NCBI GenBank assembly: GCA_947503305.1 | Contig: CANNDF010000001.1 | Span: 434,001-498,000, forward strand | Length of the DNA stretch: 64,000 nucleotides | Origin: an uncultured Dokdonia sp. | GTDB taxonomy: Bacteria > Bacteroidota > Bacteroidia > Flavobacteriales > Flavobacteriaceae | Direction: 5' to 3' | Part shown: piece by piece, positions 54,807 through 64,000 of the stretch | Layout: each line of letters starts with the position of its first letter | How positions within the stretch are numbered: the first letter of the stretch is position 1 | Notes under the pieces: generated by a model | Told to the model about the DNA's origin: nothing | Databases searched by the model: none | Seen by the model: only the letters and a program-made list of their open reading frames with translations | Position numbers and translations under genes: made by a program

Positions 54807-56276
54807 TTGAGCTCACTTAAAAACCTTTTTAGGCACACATTTGTCTACGGTCTTGCAACAATATTGCCTAGATTACTTACGGTACTATTAACTCCATTAC
54901 TAACTACGTACCTAGATACAGAAGTAGATTTTGGGGAGGTATCACTTTTATTTACCTATATCTTACTGTTTAATGTAATACTAACATATGGTATGGAAAC
55001 TGCTTTTTTTCGATTTTATAATGAAGAAGGAAAAGCAAACAAATCTCTAAGTACGGCATTGTGGATGCTATGTATTTCTACACTAGTTTTTGTGGTAATT
55101 GCCTTTTTAAGTTTGAAAGAAATATCTAATGTAACGGCTATAGATAGTTCCTATTGGCGTTGGGTCATAGGTGTAGTTGCCTTTGATACGCTTATGGTTA
55201 TCCCTTTTGCAAATATGAGGGCACAAGGGAAAGCAATGAAATATGCATTGATTAAATTAATAAATGTCATTATTTCTGTAGGATGTGTTGCATTGTTCTT
55301 GATGGCCACACAAAAGATGACCACCACTTTTTCCTGGCTTCCACCAGATAAAATAGAATTATATTTTATTGCTTTTTTTATGGCTAGCGGACTTACTTTT
55401 TTAGTAGTAATAAAGCCTTATTTCAGACCTATTCATTTTGACTTTAAATTAGGAAAGAAAATGCTTTCTTATGGCTGGCCTATTCTCATTGCGGGAATTG
55501 CATTTGCCATTAATGAAGCTTTTGATAAAGTTCTTTTACAATGGTTATTACCTCTAGATGAAAATAGTGCAAAGGAACAAGTAGGCATTTATACAGCTTG
55601 TTATCGATTAGCAATCGGAATGACATTATATGCAACAGCCTTTAGATTAGGTGTAGAACCCTTTTTCTTTAGTCAAGCAAAACACAAAAATGCAACAGAA
55701 CAATATGCCTTGATTACAAAAGCATTTGTGATGATAGGAGCTATAGCTTTATTTATCTATGTTGTCTTAATAGATATCATTAAGCCTATTTTAGTCACTA
55801 AACCATCCTATTGGGAGGCTATGAATGTTGTTCCATTAGTTTTATTTGCTTTTTTCTTTTTTGGAATCTATCAAACCCTTTCTGTATGGTATAAAGTCAC
55901 TGATAAAACAAAATATGGAGCTTATATATCTGTCATAGGTGCAATTCTAACGATAGTTATTAATGTAGTATTTATACCTAAGATAGGATATATGGCGAGT
56001 GCTATAGCTACTTTTGTAGCGTATGGGCTTATGATGGTATTATCCTATTCAATAGGAAGAAAGCACATGTCTATACCTTATGACCTTAAAAACATTGTTT
56101 TATATCTATTTTTATCTATAGGTTTTTCTAGTGTTTTCTTTTATATTTTAAGAGATTATTTTGGAATAGGAAGTGTACAACTTTATCTTGCAGGTGCCCT
56201 TATGATTGCTATTTTAATTGGAATCATTTGGAATAGGGAGCAGAAACTTATACAGAACGTAATTTTAAAAAGATGA
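54807..56276 (+). CDS. Polysaccharide flippase/exporter (MATE-like)
   Basis: A 489-residue membrane protein with about 14 helices of the lipopolysaccharide/polysaccharide biosynthesis flippase family. The start is TTG at 54807; the next residues (Ser-Ser-Leu-Lys-Asn-Leu-Phe-Arg-His-Thr) fit the usual N-terminus of this group. It is unrelated in position to the Wzx at 20216. Its place before dut and a TPR gene is, in my knowledge, a conserved flavobacterial arrangement. Substrate unknown. Its stop overlaps the carbonic anhydrase start by 4 bases. Confidence 0.88.
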   Translation: MSSLKNLFRHTFVYGLATILPRLLTVLLTPLLTTYLDTEVDFGEVSLLFTYILLFNVILTYGMETAFFRFYNEEGKANKSLSTALWMLCISTLVFVVIAFLSLKEISNVTAIDSSYWRWVIGVVAFDTLMVIPFANMRAQGKAMKYALIKLINVIISVGCVALFLMATQKMTTTFSWLPPDKIELYFIAFFMASGLTFLVVIKPYFRPIHFDFKLGKKMLSYGWPILIAGIAFAINEAFDKVLLQWLLPLDENSAKEQVGIYTACYRLAIGMTLYATAFRLGVEPFFFSQAKHKNATEQYALITKAFVMIGAIALFIYVVLIDIIKPILVTKPSYWEAMNVVPLVLFAFFFFGIYQTLSVWYKVTDKTKYGAYISVIGAILTIVINVVFIPKIGYMASAIATFVAYGLMMVLSYSIGRKHMSIPYDLKNIVLYLFLSIGFSSVFFYILRDYFGIGSVQLYLAGALMIAILIGIIWNREQKLIQNVILKR

Positions 56277-57064
56277 GACTAATTTTAATATTATCTATGG
56301 TAGTTTTATGTTTTTCATGTAAGGAAAAACATAATCCTAAAGAAACAAAGCCACATACAGAAGCACACGCTGAAACGAAAGAAGCAAATATTGTTGAAGA
56401 ACACTCATACAAGCATTCTGATGGTACAATTTGTCATGCACAGTCTCCTATAAACATCCTAACATTTAGAGATAATAGTGCAGGAAAACACAATATCACA
56501 TTTAATTTTAAAGATGAGATTAATGCTATAGAAAACCTAGGTCATACCGTACAATTAGATTTTAAAGAAGGGAGTACTATAACAGTAGATGAGGAGGTTT
56601 TTGAATTTAAACAATTGCATTTTCACACCCCTTCTGAGCATCTAGTAGATGGAATACAATATCCTATGGAAATGCATATGGTAAATACACTACAAGGACA
56701 AAAGGAAGGAGAAACACCACAGTACCTTGTTATAGGGATTTTATTTAAAATGGGGGAAGACAGTACATTTATTAATGAGTTTATTAATTCAATTCCAGAA
56801 GAAGCTCATAGTACTAAAAGTGTAATGCCTGGAGAAGTCGTAATTAGAGATTTAGTATCAGAAAAACCAGAAGAGGTATTAGACAGTTACTACCATTATA
56901 TGGGATCTCTTACAACCCCACCTTACACAGAGAGCGTACGTTGGTATGTGTCTAAACCTATTTTTGAAGCCTCTCCAGAACAAATTAAAAAAATATTAGA
57001 AATAGAAGGAGCAAATGCGAGACAAGTACAAAGTTTAAATGAAAGAGAACTAGAAAGTAAATAG
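56273..57064 (+). CDS. Alpha-type carbonic anhydrase, lipoprotein
   Basis: A 263-residue enzyme that interconverts CO2 and bicarbonate. A lipoprotein signal peptide (Cys-Phe-Ser-Cys) puts it in the periplasm or on the outer membrane. The zinc ligands His116, His118 and His135 fall in His-Phe-His-Thr-Pro-Ser-Glu-His and Glu-Met-His-Met. The substrate-pocket signature Leu-Thr-Thr-Pro-Pro-Tyr-Thr-Glu and a following Trp are intact. It lies between a flippase and dut, with a 4-base overlap to the flippase. Confidence 0.95.
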   Translation: MRLILILSMVVLCFSCKEKHNPKETKPHTEAHAETKEANIVEEHSYKHSDGTICHAQSPINILTFRDNSAGKHNITFNFKDEINAIENLGHTVQLDFKEGSTITVDEEVFEFKQLHFHTPSEHLVDGIQYPMEMHMVNTLQGQKEGETPQYLVIGILFKMGEDSTFINEFINSIPEEAHSTKSVMPGEVVIRDLVSEKPEEVLDSYYHYMGSLTTPPYTESVRWYVSKPIFEASPEQIKKILEIEGANARQVQSLNERELESK

Positions 57065-57095
57065 CAGACATTCAAAAAAGGAAATATATAAAAGA

Positions 57096-57530
57096 ATGAA
57101 AATTAAAGTTATAAATAAATCAAAGAATGCTCTTCCACACTATGAAACGATCGCTAGTGCAGGAATGGATGTAAGGGCACATATTGATGCACCTATTACA
57201 ATAGGGCCATTAGAACGCGCTATTGTCCCCACAGGACTGTTTATAGAGCTTCCTATAGGCACAGAAGCCCAAGTACGACCTAGAAGTGGTTTAGCGGCCA
57301 AAAAAGGCATTACGGTGCTTAACGCTCCAGGAACCATAGATGCAGATTATCGTGGAGAAGTAGGAGTTATTTTAGTAAACCTATCCAATAAACCTTTTAC
57401 AATAGAAAATGGAGAACGTATTGCTCAGATAGTGATCGCACAACATGCGCAAGGACAATGGGAAGAAGTCTCAGAACTTTCTTCTACAGATAGAGGGGTA
57501 GGAGGTTTTGGAAGTACAGGAGTAAAATAA
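57096..57530 (+). CDS. dut: Deoxyuridine triphosphatase
   Basis: A 144-residue trimeric dUTPase that hydrolyses dUTP to dUMP and pyrophosphate. All five motifs are visible: Gly-Met-Asp-Val-Arg-Ala, Arg-Pro-Arg-Ser-Gly-Leu-Ala, Gly-Thr-Ile-Asp-Ala-Asp-Tyr-Arg-Gly, Gly-Glu-Arg-Ile-Ala-Gln and the C-terminal Gly-Val-Gly-Gly-Phe-Gly-Ser-Thr-Gly. Normal length. Confidence 0.98.
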   Translation: MKIKVINKSKNALPHYETIASAGMDVRAHIDAPITIGPLERAIVPTGLFIELPIGTEAQVRPRSGLAAKKGITVLNAPGTIDADYRGEVGVILVNLSNKPFTIENGERIAQIVIAQHAQGQWEEVSELSSTDRGVGGFGSTGVK

Positions 57531-57620
57531 CCTACCGATATAAATAAGTAAGAAATAGAAAAGTGTTGCATGAGCAACCTTAAAAATAATTAATAAAAGA
57601 CCCACTTAAAGGGTACAAAT

Positions 57621-58640
57621 ATGAAAATAATAGTTCCAATGGCTGGACGCGGTAGCCGTCTTCGCCCACATAGCTTAACAGTACCAAAACCGTTAATACC
57701 AGTAGCAGGAAAACCGATTGTTCATAGGTTAGTACGAGATATAGCTAAGGTTTTAAAAGAACCTATAGAAGAAATTGCATTTGTGTTGGGAGACCCTGCA
57801 TGGTTCGATGATTCTGTAGTTGAAAGTCTTCAAGACTTAGCCCATAGCCTAGGAGCTATACCGTCCATCTACCGTCAGGATCAACCTTTAGGAACCGGTC
57901 ATGCAATTATGTGTGCAGCCCCATCACTATCGGGTCCTGCGGTTATTGCTTATGCAGACACCTTAATACGTGCAACATTTGAACTTGATCCGGAAGCAGA
58001 TAGTGTGATTTGGACCAAAAAAGTAGAGAACCCAGAAGCTTTTGGTGTAGTAAAACTCAATGAAAAAGATGAGATTACAGAACTTGTAGAAAAGTCAAAA
58101 ACATTTGTGTCTGATCAAGCTGTAATAGGGATTTATTATTTTAAAGATGTAGCAGTTCTTAAGTCAAAACTCCAAGAAGTTTTAGAAGAAAACATCATGA
58201 ATGGAGGAGAGTATCAGATCAATGACGGAATTAAAAAAATGATGACAGATGGAAAAATATTTAAAACAGGGACAGTAGATGAATGGATGGATTGTGGAAA
58301 CAAAGCTGTAACGGTAGAAACCAATGGAAAAATGCTTCAGTTTTTACATGATGATGGAGAAGAGCAATTGATTTCAAAAACGGCTGTTCTAGAAAATGCG
58401 AGTATCATTCCACCATGTTATATAGGAGAAAATGCAATCTTACGCAATGTTACTATAGGACCTAACGTTTCTGTAGGGGATGGCACGGAGATTGAAGATA
58501 GTACTATAAAGAATAGTTTGATCCAATCACAATCATTTATTAAAAATGTACAATTAGACAATGCGATGATTGGAAATCATGTAAGATACGATGGAACGTT
58601 TACACAAGTAAGTTTAGGAGATTATACAGTTTTAGAATAG
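57621..58640 (+). CDS. Sugar-phosphate nucleotidyltransferase
   Basis: A 339-residue enzyme. The N-terminal nucleotidyltransferase domain has Met-Ala-Gly9-Arg-Gly-Ser-Arg-Leu-Arg-Pro and a Val-Pro-Lys-Pro-Leu motif. The C-terminal part (~250-335) forms left-handed beta-helix repeats with Ile-Gly-x-Asn patterns. It is of the RmlA/GlmU-like type, making an NDP-sugar; the exact sugar cannot be read. It sits in the conserved dut-nucleotidyltransferase-TPR order. Confidence 0.92.
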   Translation: MKIIVPMAGRGSRLRPHSLTVPKPLIPVAGKPIVHRLVRDIAKVLKEPIEEIAFVLGDPAWFDDSVVESLQDLAHSLGAIPSIYRQDQPLGTGHAIMCAAPSLSGPAVIAYADTLIRATFELDPEADSVIWTKKVENPEAFGVVKLNEKDEITELVEKSKTFVSDQAVIGIYYFKDVAVLKSKLQEVLEENIMNGGEYQINDGIKKMMTDGKIFKTGTVDEWMDCGNKAVTVETNGKMLQFLHDDGEEQLISKTAVLENASIIPPCYIGENAILRNVTIGPNVSVGDGTEIEDSTIKNSLIQSQSFIKNVQLDNAMIGNHVRYDGTFTQVSLGDYTVLE

Positions 58641-58665
58641 TGCTTTCTAAAAAAGGGGATTGATC

Positions 58666-60045
58666 ATGAAAAAAAATACATACATTTTAATATTTTTTCT
58701 ATGCGTAAGTATGCTTTCGCAACAATATATTTATGCACAAGACACCACCCCTTTTGCAGATGAAAATATAGACGATTTAGGAGATGTGTCTGATGAATTT
58801 CAAGAAGCATTTTTTGAAGCATTAAAACAAAAAGGCATTGAAAACTACGAACGTGCAATTACATACTTAAATGAATGTATTGTGATGGAACCATCACTTT
58901 CTATCCTTTATTTTGAACGAGGAAAAAACTACAACCTGCTTAAAAACTATGATAGAGCAACAGAAGACTTTATAAAGACCCTAGAACTTCAACCAAATCA
59001 AGAGTCTGTACTAGAGTTACTTTATGAAGTATACTATCGCAATCGGGATTATAAAAAAGCAGAAGACATTGTATTAAAACTGGTGACTTTTGACATTCAG
59101 TATAAAGAAGATCTAGCGAGATTATATATAGCAACACAAAAATATGATCAAGCACTGGATATGCTAGACGAGTTAGATAATCAAAAAGGATCAGATATAT
59201 ATAGAAATCAATTAAGAGATAGAATATATACATTAACAGGCGATACAAATAGACAAACAGAAGCTATTGAAAAAAAGATAGCAAGTAATCCACAAGAACA
59301 GTCTGAATATCTTAAACTTATCTATTTATATAGCGAACAGGGAGCTACAAAAAAAGCATATGACATCGCATTAAAATTACAAGAAGTAAATCCGGAAGCC
59401 GAAGAAGTACAACTCGCATTATATAAATTCTACCTTGAAGATGGTAAGATAGAAGAAGCGATAACATCAATGCAGAAAGCATTAAAAAGCAATAAAATCC
59501 CAAATAAAGCTAAGCATAGAGTTCTTAATGATTTTTTATTATTTGTAAATAAAAATGAGCAATACGAACCCCAATTGGAGAGTGCGATAGCCATATTTGA
59601 CTCTCAAGCGGGAGACACAAAAATATACCAAGAGCTGTCAAATTATTATATAGGAAAAGGTTTAAAAAACAAAGCATTGCCTTACTTAAGAAAGGCATTA
59701 AATAAAGACCCCGAAAACCTAGAACTTATTAAAAACACACTATTATTACAATTAGATGCTGGAGATAATAATGCTGCTGCAAAAATTGCTTCTGAGGCAT
59801 TAGAACTATATCCATCACAACCTTTACTATATCTTACATATGGAGCGGCACTTAACAATCAATCCAAGCATAGAGAGGCAATCGAGCAATTAGAAATAGG
59901 GATAGATTATATTATCGATGATGTACGAATGGAAGCCGATTTTTATCAGCAATTAAGTAATGCTTATACGGCTAGTGGGGATACGATTAAGGGGCAACAG
60001 TATCTGGAGAAGTCACAAACCTTAAAATCCCAGATTGACAAATGA
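58666..60045 (+). CDS. Tetratricopeptide-repeat periplasmic protein
   Basis: A 459-residue exported protein. The start is set at ATG 58666 rather than a TTG two codons upstream. A signal peptide of about 25 residues ends at Tyr-Ala-Gln-Asp. About ten TPR units follow from residue 50 onward, with Tyr-Asn-Leu-Leu and Ala-Leu-Pro-Tyr-Leu-Arg-Lys-Ala patterns. It overlaps the DUF4292 lipoprotein gene by 4 bases. A role as an envelope assembly adaptor is inferred. Confidence 0.88.
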   Translation: MKKNTYILIFFLCVSMLSQQYIYAQDTTPFADENIDDLGDVSDEFQEAFFEALKQKGIENYERAITYLNECIVMEPSLSILYFERGKNYNLLKNYDRATEDFIKTLELQPNQESVLELLYEVYYRNRDYKKAEDIVLKLVTFDIQYKEDLARLYIATQKYDQALDMLDELDNQKGSDIYRNQLRDRIYTLTGDTNRQTEAIEKKIASNPQEQSEYLKLIYLYSEQGATKKAYDIALKLQEVNPEAEEVQLALYKFYLEDGKIEEAITSMQKALKSNKIPNKAKHRVLNDFLLFVNKNEQYEPQLESAIAIFDSQAGDTKIYQELSNYYIGKGLKNKALPYLRKALNKDPENLELIKNTLLLQLDAGDNNAAAKIASEALELYPSQPLLYLTYGAALNNQSKHREAIEQLEIGIDYIIDDVRMEADFYQQLSNAYTASGDTIKGQQYLEKSQTLKSQIDK

Positions 60046-60827
60046 AGTATCTATCCATCATTAGTATAGTCTTATTATTTGTAGGTTGTAAGGGCACAAA
60101 AAAAGTAGTAAATACCGCTACAGTAGATGACATAGAAACGACACGCCTTATAGAAAATTATTATGAAAACTCTTTTGACTTTACGACACTAGTTGCAAGA
60201 ACGAAAGTAAAATATCAAGACAAAAAGACGAGACAAACAGTCACCGTTAGTATCCGTATTGAAAAGGATAAAAAAATATGGATGAGCGCTTCTGTTTTGG
60301 GAATTACAGGAGCAAAAGCATTAATAACGCCAGATAAGGTGTCTTTTTATGAAAAAATAAATAGAACTTACTTTGATGGAGACTTCACTTTTTTAAGTCA
60401 ATATTTTGGGGTTCAAATGAATTTTGATCAACTCCAACGACTACTTATAGGCCAGACAGTATACGACCTTAGAAAAGGAACATATGAAGTAGACAAACAA
60501 GAAAGTGTATATAAGATAATACCCAAACAACAGTTAGATATCCTTAAGTTGTTTTTTTATATGGAACCTCAACAATTTTTATTAAAAAAACAGCAAGTCG
60601 TTCAGCCTAAAGACAAGCTTTTTATGGATGTGGATTATATAAACCATCAATCTGTAAATGGCAAACCTTTTCCTCAAGAGATTCAAATTAAAGCTGTAGA
60701 TAATAGTAAAGGAGATCAAACAATGATTAATATAGAATATCGGAATATAGATATAAATGTTCCAGTAAGATTTCCATTTTCGATTCCGTCCAGTTACAAA
60801 GAAGTTACACTAGATGAAATTCGTTAA
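60042..60827 (+). CDS. DUF4292-family lipoprotein
   Basis: A 261-residue lipoprotein (Val-Gly-Cys16). The mature part is beta-rich with Val-Ser-Ile-Arg-Ile-Glu-Lys-Asp and Lys-Ile-Trp-Met-Ser-Ala-Ser, a fold reminiscent of LolA/LolB lipoprotein carriers. I recognise the DUF4292 family. The function is unproven. It overlaps both neighbours (4 and 14 bases), so it is part of a tight envelope operon. Confidence 0.88.
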   Translation: MKYLSIISIVLLFVGCKGTKKVVNTATVDDIETTRLIENYYENSFDFTTLVARTKVKYQDKKTRQTVTVSIRIEKDKKIWMSASVLGITGAKALITPDKVSFYEKINRTYFDGDFTFLSQYFGVQMNFDQLQRLLIGQTVYDLRKGTYEVDKQESVYKIIPKQQLDILKLFFYMEPQQFLLKKQQVVQPKDKLFMDVDYINHQSVNGKPFPQEIQIKAVDNSKGDQTMINIEYRNIDINVPVRFPFSIPSSYKEVTLDEIR

Positions 60828-62046
60828 GAAGACACATATTCTTTTGGTTATAATGCTACTTTTTGTAGGAAGCATACAAGAAGTATGTGGACAAACCTCT
60901 ACGCGAAAACAGTTAGAAAAACGGAGAGCAGCTTTAAAAGCAGAAATGCAACAATTAAATCGCTTGCGCGAAAGCAATAAAAAGAAAGAGATCTCTCTTT
61001 TAACACAAGTTGAAGATCTTGATCAACAAATTCAAATCCGTTCTGACTTAATTAAAGTGACTAACAGACAAGCAAATTTACTTACCAGAGAAATAGATGA
61101 AAACCTCAATAAAGTAGAAAACCTGAGAGAAGAGTTACAAGATCTTAAAGCAGATTATGCGACGATGATTCAAAAGTCATACAAAAGTAAAAGTGGACAG
61201 AGTAAAGTCATGTTTTTACTTTCAAGTGAAAGCTTTAAACAAGCCTATAAGCGTATACAGTATATGAAACAATACGCAAATTATAGGAAGAAACAAGGGG
61301 AGCAAATACAAGAACGAACAGCATTAATACAACAAGTAAACACTGATCTTATTAAGCAAAAAGCAGATAAAGAAAATCTTATTGCTGAAAATAGAATTGC
61401 AAAGGAACAGCTGGATAATGAAAAGCTTGCGCAAGATGAATTGATTAAACAAGTGCGTAAAAAATCCAGCACCTATGCATCTCAAATCAAAAAGAAACAA
61501 AAAGAAACTGACCGTATAGATCGTCAAATAGATAAAATTATTGCAGATGCAATTGCGGCAAGTAATGCTAAAGCCGGGAAAGCAAAAACCAATAAAGAAT
61601 TTGCATTAACCCCCGAAGAGGTAGCCCTAGCTTCAAATTTTGCCTCAAATAAAGGACGTTTAATATGGCCCGTAGAGCGAGGTAGAGTATCAAGACGTTA
61701 TGGAAGGTCTAAGCACCCTACGCTTCCTAATATTACAACGTATAGCAGTGGGGTAGAGATAGAAACATCTCCCAATGCTATTGCAAGAGCGGTTTTTAAG
61801 GGAGAAGTTATTGCAATACAAGATGTACAAGGAGGAAATTTGGTCGTATATATACGTCACGGTAATTACATAACAGTTTATTACAATCTCAAGAATATTA
61901 AGGTGAAAAAGGGAGACCAAGTCGCCCTAAAACAACCCATAGCAGAAGTAGCTCAAAATGCTTTTAGTGGTAAGACCATCCTTAAATTCTTAGTAAGAAA
62001 AGATAATACAAAACTTAACCCTGCAGATTGGGTCTTAAATATGTAA
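60814..62046 (+). CDS. EnvC-like murein hydrolase activator with a degenerate LytM domain
   Basis: A 410-residue exported protein: signal peptide (~1-27), long coiled coil (~30-235) and C-terminal LytM/M23 fold (~285-410). The catalytic residues seem lost. The HxxxD position reads Ser-Ser-Gly-Val-Glu and the HxH position reads Leu-Lys-Phe. This is the state of E. coli EnvC, which activates amidases at the septum instead of cutting peptidoglycan. A palindrome relative lies near the start of the coiled coil (residues 50-54). Confidence 0.9.
   Translation: MKFVKKTHILLVIMLLFVGSIQEVCGQTSTRKQLEKRRAALKAEMQQLNRLRESNKKKEISLLTQVEDLDQQIQIRSDLIKVTNRQANLLTREIDENLNKVENLREELQDLKADYATMIQKSYKSKSGQSKVMFLLSSESFKQAYKRIQYMKQYANYRKKQGEQIQERTALIQQVNTDLIKQKADKENLIAENRIAKEQLDNEKLAQDELIKQVRKKSSTYASQIKKKQKETDRIDRQIDKIIADAIAASNAKAGKAKTNKEFALTPEEVALASNFASNKGRLIWPVERGRVSRRYGRSKHPTLPNITTYSSGVEIETSPNAIARAVFKGEVIAIQDVQGGNLVVYIRHGNYITVYYNLKNIKVKKGDQVALKQPIAEVAQNAFSGKTILKFLVRKDNTKLNPADWVLNM
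60962..60975. repeat. Dispersed palindrome, one mismatch, inside the EnvC-like gene
   Basis: GCTTGCGCGAAAGC differs at one base. It is read in a third frame as Leu-Arg-Glu-Ser (residues 51-54) within the coiled coil. The flanks do not match the extended palindrome, so this one could be coincidental. Confidence 0.6.
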
Positions 62047-62099
62047 TTTAATAATGTATTTTAGATGTTGACGCAACCTTATTAAAAAGTACCCATCTA

Positions 62100-62816
62100 A
62101 TGGGTATGAATAAAATTACCAACACTTTTATTATTATTTGCTTTACTTTTTTAAGCTGTGGAGATCCTATAGAAGATAATAGGCGTATCGCTTTTGAAGT
62201 AAAAGTGGCAGATGAAAATAACCAACCTCTTTCTGATATAGATGTCAATGTAGCTATTTTTAGAAGAGGAGCATCTGCTATTATTTTCAGCGTTTCTAGC
62301 TTTGAAGGAATTATTGGACTAGGAAAAACAAATACTATAGGAGAAGCACGCATTACCTCTCTAAGACCTAGTTTAAATAACGATAAAATCAATGTGATCA
62401 TAAATGGAGATAATGATTTTGAATCTACTTCAATAAACAATGATTATGGGATTGTATTATACGAATTAGAAAGAGCAAATGATTTTGAAATATTTTTACC
62501 AGATGTTACATTGAGAAAGAATGCTACATTAAATTTTAGTATTGATCACACATCATCTTTAGATACCTTATCATATTCATTAGAATATAGTACTAGAATT
62601 CAAAAATTTCAATTTCCCGAAGGAGAGGAAATGACAACAACGGTTATAGAGGATATAGTATTTCCCGATAGTGAAAACGCCTCTATACTTCTTAATACTT
62701 TAGAAAGTACTTCAGCTATATTTTCATATCAATTACGCAATAATGGAGTTATAGCATCAGATACAATAGAAATTCCTGTTAATCAAAATACGGTAAACTA
62801 TGTTTTTGAATTTTAG
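62100..62816 (+). CDS. Lipoprotein of unknown function
   Basis: A 238-residue lipoprotein with a signal peptide ending in Leu-Ser-Cys. A second ATG two codons in (62106) is an equally good start. The mature protein is acidic and beta-rich; residues ~35-105 look like a carboxypeptidase-regulatory-like or Ig-like fold. A 6-bp inverted repeat TACCCA / TGGGTA (62090-62106) spans the start region. It overlaps the next gene by 17 bases and is probably an outer-membrane partner of it. I recognise no family. Confidence 0.75.
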   Translation: MGMNKITNTFIIICFTFLSCGDPIEDNRRIAFEVKVADENNQPLSDIDVNVAIFRRGASAIIFSVSSFEGIIGLGKTNTIGEARITSLRPSLNNDKINVIINGDNDFESTSINNDYGIVLYELERANDFEIFLPDVTLRKNATLNFSIDHTSSLDTLSYSLEYSTRIQKFQFPEGEEMTTTVIEDIVFPDSENASILLNTLESTSAIFSYQLRNNGVIASDTIEIPVNQNTVNYVFEF

Positions 62817-63477
62817 GATTTTTCTTTTATTAATTTGTACTCAGATTGTCTGGTCTCAAGAAGAAAATATAGTAAAAGATACGATAGATATTAGGACCTA
62901 TGAGACCTTTTTTGAACTTAATTATACTCAGCCTACTTTCTATGGGAATAACTTTATTAATGAAGGATATGATCTCCAAAGTGGTTTTAGTATAGGTATT
63001 ACAACTAGTTTTATATATAAAACAACATTACATATAGATTTAAGCATTCATTCGGGGGATGTTACAAGACCCGAATTAGTAGGAAATATAAGTTCTTCCA
63101 ACTTTACAAGACTATCTTTTGGGTTTGGATACCCACTAAAGGTTAGTGAGAAATTCACATTTCTTCCCTCACTACACTATGGATATATAAAGCTAGGTCA
63201 TGATGTGCCTAATTCTTCTGAAGAGGATAGATTGCGAGATGACGGTGCATTTGTAGGCATTAAGGCACAGCTTAATTATCGTATTATAGAATGGTTAGAT
63301 ATTAATGTGGGTATTATACAACAGTTTGATTTTTTAAGCATACAAACAGCACCTCAGGAGCAATCCTTCTTTGATAATGCACAATCTATATACCCTTCGA
63401 TAGGATTACGATTTAGAATAGATAGTCATAGTAAAGATTGGGCAACAAGTTTGTGGAAACGGAAAGACGATCTTTAA
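62800..63477 (+). CDS. Outer-membrane beta-barrel protein
   Basis: A 225-residue exported protein with a signal peptide ending at Trp-Ser-Gln. It shows alternating hydrophobic strands, frequent aromatic girdle residues and a Phe-Gly-Phe-Gly-Tyr-Pro turn, typical of a small beta-barrel of about eight strands. The last strand has Ser-Ile-Gly-Leu-Arg-Phe-Arg, followed by a basic tail. Function unknown. It overlaps the upstream lipoprotein gene by 17 bases and converges with the thioesterase gene, 3 bases apart. Confidence 0.75.
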   Translation: MFLNFRIFLLLICTQIVWSQEENIVKDTIDIRTYETFFELNYTQPTFYGNNFINEGYDLQSGFSIGITTSFIYKTTLHIDLSIHSGDVTRPELVGNISSSNFTRLSFGFGYPLKVSEKFTFLPSLHYGYIKLGHDVPNSSEEDRLRDDGAFVGIKAQLNYRIIEWLDINVGIIQQFDFLSIQTAPQEQSFFDNAQSIYPSIGLRFRIDSHSKDWATSLWKRKDDL

Positions 63478-63480
63478 AAC

Positions 63481-63990
63481 CTATATAAAAAGAGCTTTAA
63501 GTTCTGTGGCATCTTTTGGATCCATTTTTCCAGCAAGGACTAAGCTTAATTGCTTACGTCTTAGAGCTGCATCATAACGCTCTTTTTCTTCGCTAGATTC
63601 TGGAACCAGTTGAGGGATTGGCACAGGTTGTCCTTGTTCATTTACAGCAACAAAAGTATAAATAGCCTCATTTGCTTTGCTACAAATACCACTCTCACGA
63701 TCTTCTATCCATACATCAATATAAATCTCCATAGATGTTTTAAAGGCTCGGGATATTTTAGCCTCGACAGTAACAACACTTCCTAAAGGAATCATTTTAT
63801 TAAATGCAACATGGTTTACAGAAGCAGTAACAACAATACGGCGTGAGTGACGTCTTGCAGCGATACTAGCAGCACGATCCATTCTGGCAAGTAATTCTCC
63901 TCCAAAAAGGTTATTTAAAGGGTTTGTTTCGCTAGGTAAAACAAGATCCGTAAGTATTGTTTTTGATTCACTAGGGGTACGAGATTCCAT
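63481..63990 (-). CDS. Acyl-CoA thioesterase (hot-dog fold)
   Basis: A 169-residue member of the YciA/BACH-like acyl-CoA hydrolase group, which splits acyl-CoA to free acid and CoA in the cytoplasm. Motifs are Asn-Pro-Leu-Asn-Asn-Leu-Phe-Gly-Gly (active-site Asn region), Met-Asp-Arg-Ala-Ala and Val-Ala-Phe-Asn-Lys. The end of the window lies 10 bases upstream of its start, so its promoter is only partly visible. Confidence 0.92.
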   Translation of the reverse strand: MESRTPSESKTILTDLVLPSETNPLNNLFGGELLARMDRAASIAARRHSRRIVVTASVNHVAFNKMIPLGSVVTVEAKISRAFKTSMEIYIDVWIEDRESGICSKANEAIYTFVAVNEQGQPVPIPQLVPESSEEKERYDAALRRKQLSLVLAGKMDPKDATELKALFI

Positions 63991-64000
63991 ATATGCACAT

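Noticed and set aside
62090-62106. TACCCA/TGGGTA inverted repeat at the lipoprotein start as a regulatory operator
   Set aside because: Only 6 bp with a 5-base loop; could occur by chance. Noted in the gene entry only.

Overview
The window is a gene-dense, AT-rich stretch of chromosome from a bacterium of the phylum Bacteroidota, almost certainly a marine member of the Flavobacteriaceae (a Dokdonia-like genus is a guess). The signs are the promoter motif TAnnTTTG(C) in front of many genes, little visible Shine-Dalgarno signal, a type IX secretion lipoprotein of the PorW/SprE kind, several Bacteroidota-only families (I recognise DUF4175, DUF4292, DUF4837, DUF4254, DUF5687, DUF6168, DUF6341, DUF6427 and DUF6909 types), and an ATP synthase operon without the beta and epsilon genes. 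I see no transposase, phage gene, CRISPR array, rRNA or tRNA. No gap between genes exceeds 300 bases.

Layout. 1-9.9 kb: the 3' part of a large DUF4175-type protein, ybeY, mnmG flanked on both sides by perfect matches to the bacterial parS site, a methyltransferase, an OmpH-type lipoprotein, DoxX, holB and pgk. 9.9-17 kb: cell-wall and housekeeping genes (MltD-like transglycosylase, DUF4837, tatA, an M23 peptidase, a GH3-type ligase, a DUF6909-type protein). 17-35.3 kb: a large surface polysaccharide cluster with a Wzz-like protein, GDP-fucose synthesis (gmd, fcl), flippase, a polymerase and a ligase-like protein, glycosyltransferases, an SGNH hydrolase, a WcaF-type acetyltransferase, UDP-glucuronate and UDP-xylose synthesis (ugd, uxs), an initiating sugar-phosphate transferase and a CapK-like ligase. 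35.3-45.6 kb: purD, small membrane proteins, a GT9 glycosyltransferase, a nitronate monooxygenase-like protein, two ABC systems and a PaaE-like reductase. 45.7-54.6 kb: sprE/porW, bactofilin and the operon atpZ-(atpI-like)-atpB-E-F-H-A-G. 54.8-64 kb: a second flippase, an alpha-carbonic anhydrase, dut, a sugar nucleotidyltransferase, a TPR protein, a DUF4292 lipoprotein, an EnvC-like protein, two envelope proteins and a thioesterase.

The most unusual signal is a dispersed palindrome, core GCTTTCGCGAAAGC, inside an extended 20-base palindrome TACGCTTTCGCGAAAGCGTA. I count seven exact cores and six close relatives in 64 kb. Ten lie inside unrelated genes, eight of them in the frame that inserts the peptide AFAKA or a near variant. 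Three lie between genes, two of these inside the ATP synthase operon. It looks like a small palindromic element that can live inside coding sequence. Other points are the parS pair around mnmG, a perfect 14-bp hairpin between atpE and atpF, and a methyltransferase with a kinase-like N-terminal half.
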